From the IMG/VR virus record IMGVR_UViG_3300032286_000363, positions 1-34,585 of that record: a stretch of DNA of 34,585 nt. The stretch is one strand, 5' to 3'. A program made the position numbers and the translations under genes. Below are positions 1 to 5,593 of the stretch, in pieces (positions within the stretch are counted from its first letter, which is position 1; every line of letters starts with the position of its first letter). Origin of the DNA: a virus. Below the pieces are notes generated by a model. It was not told where the DNA came from. It worked only from the letters and a program-made list of their open reading frames with translations, and made no database searches.

Positions 1-135
1 AGCAACGATTGATTCAGTTAATCCAGTAATTGCTGCATCTTTTGCAGAAATTAAGATAGCAATTTGTTCTTGCTCAGCATCAAGAGCAGCTTGTAATTCA
101 TCTACTTTCATAGAGATTTCTTCTAATGTAGCCAT
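1..135 (-). CDS. Small coiled-coil protein, 3' end outside window
   Basis: The ATG is at 133-135 and the frame stays open to base 1, giving 45 codons with no stop, so the gene continues past the left edge. The visible part starts MATLEEISMKVDELQAAL and is rich in Glu, Gln, Ala, Leu and Ile with heptad-like spacing, so it probably forms a coiled coil. It is the last gene seen in the right-to-left series of small genes, 19 bases after the stop of its upstream neighbour. No family is recognised and the function is unknown. It is too short for a standard ORF cutoff, but its spacing and strand fit the operon. Confidence 0.6.
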   Translation of the reverse strand, partial: MATLEEISMKVDELQAALDAEQEQIAILISAKDAAITGLTESIVA

Positions 136-154
136 GTTTATTTGTTTTTAGAGG

Positions 155-352
155 TTAAACGGTTGAATTAATATCATCTATAGATTCTTCTAACTTATCA
201 TATATTTCTTGCTTGAGCTTTGTGTTCTCAGCAAGAATCATATCAAGTTTTTTTTCTATCTGCCTAAGTCTTTTCTTAGTGTCATTATCTATAGAGTCAT
301 TTTCTATATTGTCATTATCTTTAACGTTGATAATAAAGGTAAATAGTCTCAT
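155..352 (-). CDS. Small coiled-coil protein, unknown function
   Basis: This is a 65-residue protein. The first ten residues are hydrophobic (MRLFTFIINV). An Asn/Asp-rich stretch follows, then a strongly charged helix (about residues 26-60) with the heptad spacing of a coiled coil, for example KRLRQIEKKLDMILAEN. It has no signal peptide or enzyme motif. It sits 6 bases after the stop of the upstream gene, consistent with co-transcription. Its size and composition resemble the accessory coiled-coil proteins found among small late genes of tailed phages, but no specific family is recognised. Confidence 0.55.
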   Translation of the reverse strand: MRLFTFIINVKDNDNIENDSIDNDTKKRLRQIEKKLDMILAENTKLKQEIYDKLEESIDDINSTV

Positions 353-358
353 ATTAAT

Positions 359-538
359 TTATTTTGATAATCTTTTTTGCATCATTGGTTGCATAGGTGA
401 TGTTCGTATTGCTTTGTCATCCATAGATTTATTCTTGGAAAAAGGTTTATCCTTCTTAGGAATACCAACCTTTGGAGCTTTTCTTGGAGCTCCTGATTTC
501 TTAGCTTTACCAGCTGTCATAGATTTACTTGCAGCCAT
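359..538 (-). CDS. Small Lys-rich basic protein
   Basis: The protein has 59 residues from the ATG at 536-538 and starts MAASKSMTAGKAKKSG. A longer reading begins at GTG 565, but the ATG version is preferred because it overlaps the upstream stop by only 14 bases and gives a composition like its neighbours. It is full of Lys, Pro, Met, Ser and Ala and ends with PMQPMMQKRLSK. The PMM motif recurs in the proteins at 525-752 and 3133-3486. It has no hydrophobic segment or enzyme signature. Such strongly basic small proteins could bind DNA or nucleate virion interactions, but the role is unknown. Confidence 0.55.
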   Translation of the reverse strand: MAASKSMTAGKAKKSGAPRKAPKVGIPKKDKPFSKNKSMDDKAIRTSPMQPMMQKRLSK

Positions 539-752
539 ATTTACATTTTTTAGCCATCTTACCACCAGATTTCATCATAGGTTTCATAGAAGCAGCTTCA
601 CCACCATAGTTCATTTTCTTCTTTACTTTCGTTCCTTTCTTAGCTGTCTTAGGAAGAACACCTCTTCCAATTAACACATCTTTGAAAGTGGTTTTACCAT
701 CTTTATTAAGATCAAAAGAACCACCTTTTTTTGCTTTTTTTACAGTTGCCAT
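525..752 (-). CDS. Small basic protein with an EF-hand/dockerin-like loop
   Basis: The protein has 75 residues and starts MATVKKAKKGGSFDLNKDG. Residues about 14-25 read DLNKDGKTTFKD, matching a calcium-binding EF-hand/dockerin loop: acidic or Asn side chains at positions 1, 3 and 5, Gly at 6 and Asp at 12. The rest is Lys/Gly/Met-rich, with MKPMMKSGGKMAKK near the end and a C-terminal CKYGCK. Only one loop is present, so calcium binding is inferred from the pattern alone. The start lies 3 bases after the stop of the upstream lipoprotein gene, and the 3' end overlaps the next gene by 14 bases. Its function is unknown. Confidence 0.65.
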   Translation of the reverse strand: MATVKKAKKGGSFDLNKDGKTTFKDVLIGRGVLPKTAKKGTKVKKKMNYGGEAASMKPMMKSGGKMAKKCKYGCK

Positions 753-755
753 TAT

Positions 756-887
756 TTACTTTTTTAAAGTGTCAACAATTTTGATTGAATCAGAGATTTT
801 AGTTGAATCAGTAGAAACAACTTCTGTAGAAGCACCACCACCACATGCTGATAACGCTACAGCTAATACGAATAACAATTTTTTCAT
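756..887 (-). CDS. 43-aa lipoprotein (small)
   Basis: This short gene encodes MKKLLFVLAVALSACGGGAS followed by a Ser/Thr/Asp-rich tail ending in VDTLKK. It shows a classic lipoprotein signal: two N-terminal Lys, a hydrophobic core and a lipobox LSAC with the modified Cys at position 15. The mature peptide would be only about 29 residues. No acidic run follows the Cys, so the surface-export signal described for Bacteroidota lipoproteins is not obvious. It lies between a small membrane-protein gene and the EF-hand-like gene. An outer-membrane spanin subunit is conceivable because of its size and lipidation, but it lies about 7 kb from the peptidase gene, so that remains a guess. Confidence 0.7.
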   Translation of the reverse strand: MKKLLFVLAVALSACGGGASTEVVSTDSTKISDSIKIVDTLKK

Positions 888-907
888 TTTTATATTTTAG
901 ATTTTAT

Positions 908-1126
908 TTACAAACTTAATAACAAAACAAGTAGTCCACCAGCCATAGTCCATATGAAATCCCACCAGTCTGGTGTTCCTTTTTTAGAATAATAATCATA
1001 TGCTTCTTTACCTGCACCAATAACTATAACTGGAATCATAGACAACCAATTATTCAATACAATATTAGATAATATGTATATAATCAAACCAGCAGTAAAG
1101 TGATAAACCTTATCTATATGTTTCAT
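908..1126 (-). CDS. Small YfiM/DUF2279-like membrane protein
   Basis: The protein has 72 residues. It starts MKHIDKVYHFTAGLIIYIL, then has a second hydrophobic stretch (about residues 29-37), the motif GAGKEAYDYYSKKGTPDWWD (about 37-56) and a final hydrophobic helix ending LLVLLLSL. The order D-K-x-x-H-F, then G-x-x-K-E-x-Y-D, then D-x-x-W-T-x-x-G-G resembles YfiM/DUF2279-type small membrane proteins, which also occur in phages; this match is from memory. It is predicted to lie in the inner membrane with two or three helices. The biochemical role is unknown. It lies 12 bases after the previous gene and 20 bases before the lipoprotein start. Confidence 0.65.
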   Translation of the reverse strand: MKHIDKVYHFTAGLIIYILSNIVLNNWLSMIPVIVIGAGKEAYDYYSKKGTPDWWDFIWTMAGGLLVLLLSL

Positions 1127-1138
1127 AAATTGTATTTC

Positions 1139-1420
1139 TTAATTGATGTAAGTTGAAGCCCAAATCAGATTTACAACAGCAGATACAAAGAACATCATCC
1201 ACACTTGGTTAATTACAGGTTGTTTAGGATTGATATTTAAGTCCCCGAAATGTTTTGGATGAGTTGTATAGTTTGAAAAGCCATACGTTATCCCACTACC
1301 TATAAAAGCAGACAATAAACCTATAAATCCAAACCACCATTGGTGTGTATCAGGAATAAATAATGGAAAAGGCATTCCAATCATAAAAAACATTCCTATT
1401 AACCACTTTAATTGTTTCAT
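1139..1420 (-). CDS. Small multi-pass membrane protein
   Basis: The protein has 93 residues from the ATG at 1418-1420 and starts MKQLKWLIGMFFMIGMPFPL. A longer reading from 1450 would add ten residues overlapping the previous gene. The internal start is preferred because an A/T-rich leader typical of this genome lies just before it, after the upstream stop at 1438. Three hydrophobic segments are visible (about residues 5-22, 28-48 and 74-90), with a short His/Pro/Asn-rich loop between the last two. No motif points to a function. A holin-like or envelope role is possible for a small late-region membrane protein but is not shown. Confidence 0.6.
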   Translation of the reverse strand: MKQLKWLIGMFFMIGMPFPLFIPDTHQWWFGFIGLLSAFIGSGITYGFSNYTTHPKHFGDLNINPKQPVINQVWMMFFVSAVVNLIWASTYIN

Positions 1421-1437
1421 ATTATATTTTATTTTAT

Positions 1438-1785
1438 TTAGCATTTCCATTTTTTTCTTGCTAATCTTAATCTACTATTTGGATCTTTTGCTGCTTTAGG
1501 AAACTTTTTCATTTGCCCTGCAGATCTAGCACAGAATGATTTTTTTCTAGGGCCACCTTCTGGTTGTGGAGCTTTAAGATGTGATCCAGGATTAGCAGCA
1601 TTGTATGAAGCTCTACCTTTAGCATTTAATCCACCTGAAGGATTCTTTCCTTCTTTTCTTTGCCAAGCTGGACTGCTACCACCATTCTTTAAAGAAGATC
1701 CTTTAAATGGACCTTTCTTCTTAATAAGAGGACCATTAGATACAGGTGTAATACCGCCTTTTTTATTTACTATTGCTCTTCCCAT
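1438..1785 (-). CDS. DUF6321-like small basic protein
   Basis: The protein has 115 residues from the ATG at 1783-1785; an upstream TTG at 1794 would add three residues. The C-terminal two thirds carry a pattern I recognise from many environmental phages: AWQRKEGKNPSGGLNAKGRA, then SFCARSAGQMKKFPKAA, then DPNSRLRLARKKWKC. This is usually labelled DUF6321 (from memory). It is strongly basic with two conserved Cys and no hydrophobic segment. The biochemical role is unknown. DNA or RNA binding fits the charge but is inference. It overlaps the 3' end of the preceding gene by 23 bases, suggesting translational coupling. Confidence 0.8.
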   Translation of the reverse strand: MGRAIVNKKGGITPVSNGPLIKKKGPFKGSSLKNGGSSPAWQRKEGKNPSGGLNAKGRASYNAANPGSHLKAPQPEGGPRKKSFCARSAGQMKKFPKAAKDPNSRLRLARKKWKC

Positions 1786-1972
1786 TTCTTCCAAATGTTA
1801 TATTGTTCTTAACTATAATGTCCTTGTGACAATATTGCCACATTTCTCCTGTAGAATCAATAATCACTGTATAAATTGTATCAGTTTCATGACCGTAGTC
1901 TGTAACTAACCAAATGATACCATCACCTTTAGGTGTACTAACTTCCACTCTATTGTGAGGTTCGTATATCAT
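1763..1972 (-). CDS. Small beta-rich conserved phage protein
   Basis: The protein has 69 residues and starts MIYEPHNRVEVSTPKGDGII. The pattern VEVSTPKGDGIIWLV, then a hydrophobic strand TVIIDSTGEMW, then HKDIIV suggests a small SH3-like beta barrel. It is translated from an ATG one base after the TAG of the upstream carbonic-anhydrase-like gene, so it is probably coupled to it, and its end overlaps the DUF6321-like gene. No catalytic residues are apparent. It may be a partner of a neighbouring virion protein, but nothing in the sequence proves this. Confidence 0.6.
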   Translation of the reverse strand: MIYEPHNRVEVSTPKGDGIIWLVTDYGHETDTIYTVIIDSTGEMWQYCHKDIIVKNNITFGRNGKSNSK

Positions 1973-1973
1973 A

Positions 1974-2972
1974 CTATAATGTATTTCTAAAATCAGTTGT
2001 AAGATCTGTCCAAGTTCCTGAGTTTCTCAACCATAATTCATTAAAGTTTATAGATGGTGCATATCCATCATCTACATTAATAAATGTTCCAGATAGGAAA
2101 TAAAGATCTTTTTGTCCTGTAAGAACAGGAATCAATGTATTCTTTAAATCTGTAAAACTTGCCACTCTTATATATTCTGTAGCTAATTTAACACCAGCAC
2201 TGTATTTAGTGGGGTCTAAAACAAAGTTATAAGGAGCAGAACAAAGTGTAGCTCTATTTGTATATAGAATACTAGCAAGTGTATAGTATTGATCATTATC
2301 AGCAAATACACCAGCACCTCTAGTTGGAGCAGAACCACCAGAACCATTTGTCATAACCCAGTTAGCAGCTGTAACAACAGCACCACAGGTATTATCACTT
2401 GTAGCAGAAGTCTTTCCTCTTCTTAACATTCTACCTACATTATCATTAGCAGTAACAAGATCAGCTTGTTGTGTAACTCCTATGTGAGGCATGTTAATTA
2501 ACAATAATGGTCCATCAGTAGGAGTCATTGTTGTAGCATGACTTTGCCAAGCTTGTAATGCTAGAGCTCCTGTATGAGGATAACCAGCTAATCCACCACC
2601 CATAAATGGTCCAAGATAGGAATTTAATGCTGGAGGATTTTGTCCTATGTTATTAATATCAGCAAACTCAGAAGCATTAACATCATCTGAACACACTGTA
2701 AGATTTAAAACTGTATCACTGGTTTTCACACCTCTATCAGAAAGGAATAATTGTAATCTTGTAGCAAGATGTTGAGCTAATACAGCATCTGGATAGGTTG
2801 TTTGTACAACATCAAGATAGTGCTGAGTAGTCTTATTAAAATATTCTATAGGTTGAACCTCTTTCCATATACCCACCTTAGGAGCATGAGTGTATAAACC
2901 AAGACTTCCTGGTACTATTTCTCCATTTCTTAGAAACCTTGCATAAGGTTTTAACTTTATACTTTTTGTCAT
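1974..2972 (-). CDS. LCIB-type beta-carbonic-anhydrase-like protein fused to phage N-terminal module
   Basis: The protein has 332 residues. Residues 6-40 form a module (GSLGLYTHAPKVGIWKEV) shared with the protein at 4844-5581. Residues about 45-332 follow the order of the LCIB/LCIC family (limiting CO2-inducible B/C, a beta-carbonic-anhydrase relative). These are LTVCSDDVN (C94, D96), GGGLAGYPHTG (125-135), MPHIGV (H163), GRMLRRG (180-186), TCGAVVTAA (C196) and a C-terminal INFNELWLR. C94, H163 and C196 match the Cys-His-Cys zinc set of that family, and D96 keeps the C-x-D spacing of beta-type enzymes. The expected reaction is CO2 hydration. Algal and bacterial relatives, as I recall, often read CRDE where this protein has CSDD, so activity needs testing. 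It has no signal peptide. The stop is TAG, and the start overlaps the previous stop (TAATG). The domain call rests on motif order and spacing, not on a search. Confidence 0.8.
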   Translation of the reverse strand: MTKSIKLKPYARFLRNGEIVPGSLGLYTHAPKVGIWKEVQPIEYFNKTTQHYLDVVQTTYPDAVLAQHLATRLQLFLSDRGVKTSDTVLNLTVCSDDVNASEFADINNIGQNPPALNSYLGPFMGGGLAGYPHTGALALQAWQSHATTMTPTDGPLLLINMPHIGVTQQADLVTANDNVGRMLRRGKTSATSDNTCGAVVTAANWVMTNGSGGSAPTRGAGVFADNDQYYTLASILYTNRATLCSAPYNFVLDPTKYSAGVKLATEYIRVASFTDLKNTLIPVLTGQKDLYFLSGTFINVDDGYAPSINFNELWLRNSGTWTDLTTDFRNTL

Positions 2973-3130
2973 TATTTTCCTTTTCTAGCTTTGGCCATTT
3001 TCTTAAGAGTGTGAGCTAATGCTTTCCTTTTCGGTGTACAAGTGGGCTTACTTTCAGGTGTGCAAAAACCCTTATGTTTAGGATTGATTGCCTTCTGTAT
3101 CCACTTTTTATCCTTCTTAGCTGTAGCCAT
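2972..3130 (-). CDS. 52-aa Lys-rich protein with two cysteines
   Basis: This short gene encodes MATAKKDKKWIQKAINPKHK, then GFCTPESKPTCTPKRKALAH, then TLKKMAKARKGK. About a third of the residues are Lys or Arg. Two Cys nine residues apart lie in a Pro/Thr context (FCTP and TCTP). Similar W-I-Q-K-A small proteins occur in other phages of Bacteroidota and marine phages, to my recollection, with no known function. Its TAA overlaps the ATG of the carbonic-anhydrase-like gene (TAATG), so the two are probably translationally coupled. Two bases separate its start from the upstream gene's stop. Confidence 0.75.
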   Translation of the reverse strand: MATAKKDKKWIQKAINPKHKGFCTPESKPTCTPKRKALAHTLKKMAKARKGK

Positions 3131-3132
3131 AA

Positions 3133-3486
3133 CTATTTCTTTTTAGACATTTTACCACCCATTTTTTTCTGAGGAAGACCTGGACTAGTTCCATAAGCTT
3201 TTTTAGAAAACTTAGTTTCTTTTTCTCTAGCTTCAGCAGCTTTTTTTCTAAGGCCACTTGCTTTACTAGTTCCCATTGCATTCACTGCCTTTGCACTATA
3301 ATCATCAAACTGCTTACCGTAGATTGCAACACTATCCTTATAATTAGGAGACTTTGTGCTTTCACTAGTAGTTGTACCAAGTTTAGCCTTTGTTACCTTC
3401 CCACCTGCTTTCATCATTGGAGCAGCTTTCTTAGCTGATTTTTTAACCATAGACTTTTTAGCCATGGGTTTTTTCATCATTGCCAT
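3133..3486 (-). CDS. Lys/Met/Ala-rich basic protein (PMMK/GG type)
   Basis: The protein has 117 residues and starts MAMMKKPMAKKSMVKKSAKK. Residues about 21-36 read AAPMMKAGGKVTKAK, and the end is KKMGGKMSKKK. A central segment (about 40-100) is less biased and predicted helical, with SPNYKDSVAIYGKQFDDYSA and KKAAEAREKETKF. Both ends are histone-tail-like in composition. The PMMKxGG motif recurs in the protein at 525-752. It has no membrane segment or enzyme signature. A role in condensing or escorting phage DNA, or as a minor virion component, is an inference from charge and location only. Confidence 0.65.
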   Translation of the reverse strand: MAMMKKPMAKKSMVKKSAKKAAPMMKAGGKVTKAKLGTTTSESTKSPNYKDSVAIYGKQFDDYSAKAVNAMGTSKASGLRKKAAEAREKETKFSKKAYGTSPGLPQKKMGGKMSKKK

Positions 3487-3492
3487 TGTAAA

Positions 3493-3639
3493 TTATTTAG
3501 ATTTTGATTTAATCTTTTTCTCCTGTTGAAGCATTTGTTTAGTGGGCTTCTTACCACTTCCTTTATTCGCACGGAGGTTGTCCCACAACCCTCGTTGTGA
3601 GACAGAACCATCCTTACGTTTAATCATTTGCTTAGGCAT
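3493..3639 (-). CDS. 48-aa basic protein
   Basis: This short gene encodes MPKQMIKRKDGSVSQRGLWD, then NLRANKGSGKKPTKQMLQQE and KKIKSKSK. A G-L-W-D-N-(I/L)-R-A-N/K-(K/R)-G-S-G-K-K-P-T core recurs in small phage proteins as I remember them, without known function. Its ATG overlaps the stop of the upstream 54-aa membrane-protein gene (TAATG), and its own stop is 6 bases before the next ATG. The tight coupling and the match of composition with neighbours support it as a real gene. Confidence 0.7.
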   Translation of the reverse strand: MPKQMIKRKDGSVSQRGLWDNLRANKGSGKKPTKQMLQQEKKIKSKSK

Positions 3640-3803
3640 TAGCTAACTTTCTTTACATCTTGAGCAGAAAATCCTAAGAAGAACAATCCTACAGCTTGTA
3701 TGATTTGTCCAACAAGGTTTAACACTCCTATTTGAGTGTTTACTAAAAATGTTCCAGCAGCAGCTAAAAGGCCACCGATTGTTGTTTTCCAACTTTGATT
3801 CAT
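3639..3803 (-). CDS. 54-aa membrane protein (holin-like candidate)
   Basis: This short gene encodes MNQSWKTTIGGLLAAAGTFL, then VNTQIGVLNLVGQIIQAVGL and FFLGFSAQDVKKVS. Two hydrophobic helices (about residues 8-22 and 26-47) are separated by a short polar turn, with a charged C-terminus. Size and topology fit small phage membrane proteins of the class II holin type, but also many unrelated ones. It is not next to the M15 peptidase gene (about 4.3 kb away), so holin is only a candidate call. It is coupled by TAATG overlap to the 48-aa gene downstream. Confidence 0.65.
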   Translation of the reverse strand: MNQSWKTTIGGLLAAAGTFLVNTQIGVLNLVGQIIQAVGLFFLGFSAQDVKKVS

Positions 3804-3832
3804 AACTTGAAGTTTAATTGTTACAGAATAAA

Positions 3833-4069
3833 TTATTCACTAACTTCTTCAGGAGCTTCTTTAACAACACCATTTTCAACAGCCTTAGCTAATGTAGCTT
3901 CAACAATTGTGTTAGCTTGGTTTGCTAATAAGATTTTACTTGCTTCAGGTGTGCTAAGAATAGCTCTTAAAGTGTTTAAAATTACACCAAATTCTCCTCC
4001 AGATAGAGTGAAAGAATCTTCAGGTGTCCATGAGTACTTTTTGTTTGGATCGTAGGTGATCTTTTCCAT
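3833..4069 (-). CDS. Small acidic helical protein, unknown
   Basis: The protein has 78 residues and starts MEKITYDPNKKYSWTPEDSF. The core TLSGGEFGVILNTLRAIL, then STPEASKILLANQANTIVEA, is predicted helical, and the C-terminus is acidic (APEEVSE). Unlike most genes around it, this protein is not Lys-rich. A W-T-P-E-D, E-F-G-x-I-L-N pattern is familiar from other Bacteroidota phages but I know no function. It is the first gene after the promoter-like site at 4094-4125, with a leader of about 25 bases after the -7 element. Confidence 0.6.
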   Translation of the reverse strand: MEKITYDPNKKYSWTPEDSFTLSGGEFGVILNTLRAILSTPEASKILLANQANTIVEATLAKAVENGVVKEAPEEVSE

Positions 4070-4093
4070 GTTGATTTATTTTGGTTTAAAAAA

Positions 4094-4125
4094 CGAAGAT
4101 ATGTATTTGATTTGTAATTTCCAAA
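4094..4125 (-). promoter_or_regulatory. Promoter-like site, Bacteroidota type
   Basis: On the minus strand, TTTG (4125-4122), a 20-base spacer and TATCTTCG (4101-4094) resemble the Flavobacterium/Bacteroides -33 TTG and -7 TAnnTTTG elements, with one mismatch in the -7 element. It lies in one of the few gaps of this window and faces the gene starting at 4069. Confidence 0.4.
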
Positions 4126-4126
4126 T

Positions 4127-4411
4127 TTAATTTAGCTCTATGTCAAAAGTTATTGTTGCAGAAGTTTTAATACTCTTGCTCATATTTAATTTGATTTGGA
4201 ACATGTTGTGAAACTTTAACAACTCCTCTAATAGAAGATTGTTATATTTAGGAACAGATGTTGCTATTCTAAAATGATATGATTCTGGACCTCTGGTTAT
4301 TTCCATTGAACAAAGCTCATCTATGGAATCAATAAGTCCTTCTAAATGTGAGAAGTATGCAAGCTCATTGTCTGGCATAATCTCAGGAAAAAACTTCTTA
4401 TTTATTTGCAT
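4127..4411 (-). CDS. Conserved protein next to the Dps-like gene, unknown
   Basis: The protein has 94 residues and starts MQINKKFFPEIMPDNELAYF. It mixes a helical first half (LEGLIDSIDELCSMEI) with beta-like strands (YHFRIATSVP and SATITFDIEL). Its ATG overlaps the stop of the upstream Dps-like gene (TAATG), so the two are probably made together, which hints at a partner role. A second Met at residue 12 could also serve as start. It has no transmembrane segment or known enzyme motif. It is the last gene before the promoter-like site at 4094-4125. Confidence 0.6.
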   Translation of the reverse strand: MQINKKFFPEIMPDNELAYFSHLEGLIDSIDELCSMEITRGPESYHFRIATSVPKYNNLLLEELLKFHNMFQIKLNMSKSIKTSATITFDIELN

Positions 4412-4833
4412 TAAGACAGGGTTAACAAATACAATGTTTTAGCTGCTTCTCCAGATAGAGATTGTGCAATGTTTTCAATGTCACACATGTTATTAGCTTC
4501 TCCATACTCTTCCAACTCTTTAGCAAACATCTTAAGATCGTTCACCACAGATTTTGTTATTCCTATAGAGTAGTCTCTTAACATTTCGTGCTTCATTGCT
4601 TTAGGACGAGTTCCAGAATAGCCCATTATTTTTTCTACAATCTCATCCTTCAAGTCAAACACCTTATCATATAGTCCACCAAGAGCTTGGTGTTCTGCAT
4701 AACTAGTTGTTTGCCAATGTAATAGATGTAATTGGTCTACAAAATGTGTAAGCTTAGCAGCTATGCTGTCTAAGTTTAGAGAGCTTCCTCCCACACCTTC
4801 CATCATTCCTTCTGGGAATATTGATAATGCCAT
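4411..4833 (-). CDS. Dps/ferritin-like protein (DUF5856-like)
   Basis: The protein has 140 residues. Residues 23-70 form a helix pair with HLLHWQTTSYAEHQALGGLY (36-55) followed by DKVFDLKDEIVEKIMG (56-71). This is the Dps/ferritin-like pattern: H39-W40 then H48, acidic D56, and D63/E64/E67 on the next turn, as at Dps metal sites. A second helical half (about 82-138) would complete a four-helix bundle. Phage members are often called DUF5856 (from memory). Dps proteins bind DNA, oxidise iron and detoxify peroxide. Whether this one forms cages or binds metal cannot be seen. The first 17 residues are non-conserved. Its position among virion-type genes leaves open a structural role. Confidence 0.75.
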   Translation of the reverse strand: MALSIFPEGMMEGVGGSSLNLDSIAAKLTHFVDQLHLLHWQTTSYAEHQALGGLYDKVFDLKDEIVEKIMGYSGTRPKAMKHEMLRDYSIGITKSVVNDLKMFAKELEEYGEANNMCDIENIAQSLSGEAAKTLYLLTLS

Positions 4834-4843
4834 AAAGTTTGGT

Positions 4844-5581
4844 TTATATAGATACAGTCATCGTTAATGCTTGTTGTCCAGAGCAAATAGCTTGCTTCTG
4901 AAGATCTGTCATCACTAAAGTTAAATTTGTACCACCTGTTGTAGAGAAAACTCCAAGAACAGGATATGTAGTATTTAATCTAGTAACAAGGTCTGCAACA
5001 GTAGTAGACGATTGTGAAGAAGCAAGAGTTAAAACTAATGAATTAGATTGTTTAATTGAAACTATTACAGTACCATTGAACGCTGTAAGAGGTGTGATTA
5101 CTAAGTTTCCTACTCCTGTAGCTAATACATTAAGGGTTGTAGTTGCAGCTATTGCTGATGTAGTTACACCACCAAATGCTACACTAATACTTCCAGCAGA
5201 TGCACCAGTGATTGTAATACTAATTGTATATCGTTTACCTACTACAGCAGCTAATGAATTAGATAAAGCAGCTGTTCCTGTTGCATGAGCATATCCTGCA
5301 GCAAATGAACCAGACCATCCTGTACCAGCAGTCCAACCAGTGCTAGAAAGTAATTCACTTCCTATAGAACCACCACAATACATTCTCACTTTAAAGTTAG
5401 TGATTGCTGTAGCTACAGTTGTAGTTAATGTGTGATCTGTACAACATTCATATCCTTGTACTTCTGTCCATTTACCAACTTTAGGTTTTTGTCTTCTCAA
5501 GATCAATGATCCTGCAACAACTCTTCCGCTACCATCATAGCGAACAAAGGCTCTTAAGTCTTTCTTATTGTTTCCATTCAT
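4844..5581 (-). CDS. Probable virion protein with jelly-roll insert and shared N-terminal module
   Basis: The protein has 245 residues. Residues 9-41 include GSLILRRQKPKVGKWTEV, matching the N-terminal module of the carbonic-anhydrase-like protein at 1974-2972. Residues about 72-178 look like a carbohydrate-binding-type jelly roll: TGWTAGTGWSGSF, then GKRYTISITITG, then GNLVITPLTAFNGT. This pattern is frequent in phage tail and decoration proteins. The flanks (45-70 and 180-245) appear to be one domain interrupted by the jelly roll. A surface or tail decoration role that may bind glycans is inferred. It lies between the glycosyltransferase and the Dps-like gene. Confidence 0.65.
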   Translation of the reverse strand: MNGNNKKDLRAFVRYDGSGRVVAGSLILRRQKPKVGKWTEVQGYECCTDHTLTTTVATAITNFKVRMYCGGSIGSELLSSTGWTAGTGWSGSFAAGYAHATGTAALSNSLAAVVGKRYTISITITGASAGSISVAFGGVTTSAIAATTTLNVLATGVGNLVITPLTAFNGTVIVSIKQSNSLVLTLASSQSSTTVADLVTRLNTTYPVLGVFSTTGGTNLTLVMTDLQKQAICSGQQALTMTVSI

Positions 5582-5593
5582 AACTAATTGTTT

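Noticed and set aside
213-674. 153-codon open frame on the plus strand
   Set aside because: It runs opposite to three tightly spaced minus-strand genes with sensible proteins. Its translation is a Ser/Leu/Phe-rich shadow of Lys/Glu codons.
911-941. TAAGTTTG with a TGG about 20 bases upstream, facing the lipoprotein gene
   Set aside because: The -7-like element is the end of the upstream coding sequence (S-L then stop). The -33 element has a mismatch in a three-base motif, so chance is likely.
1974-1976. TAG reassignment, as in some crAss-like phages
   Set aside because: TAG is used as the stop of the LCIB-like gene, with the next ATG immediately following. TGA and TAA also end genes and the giant genes contain no in-frame TAG, so the code appears standard.
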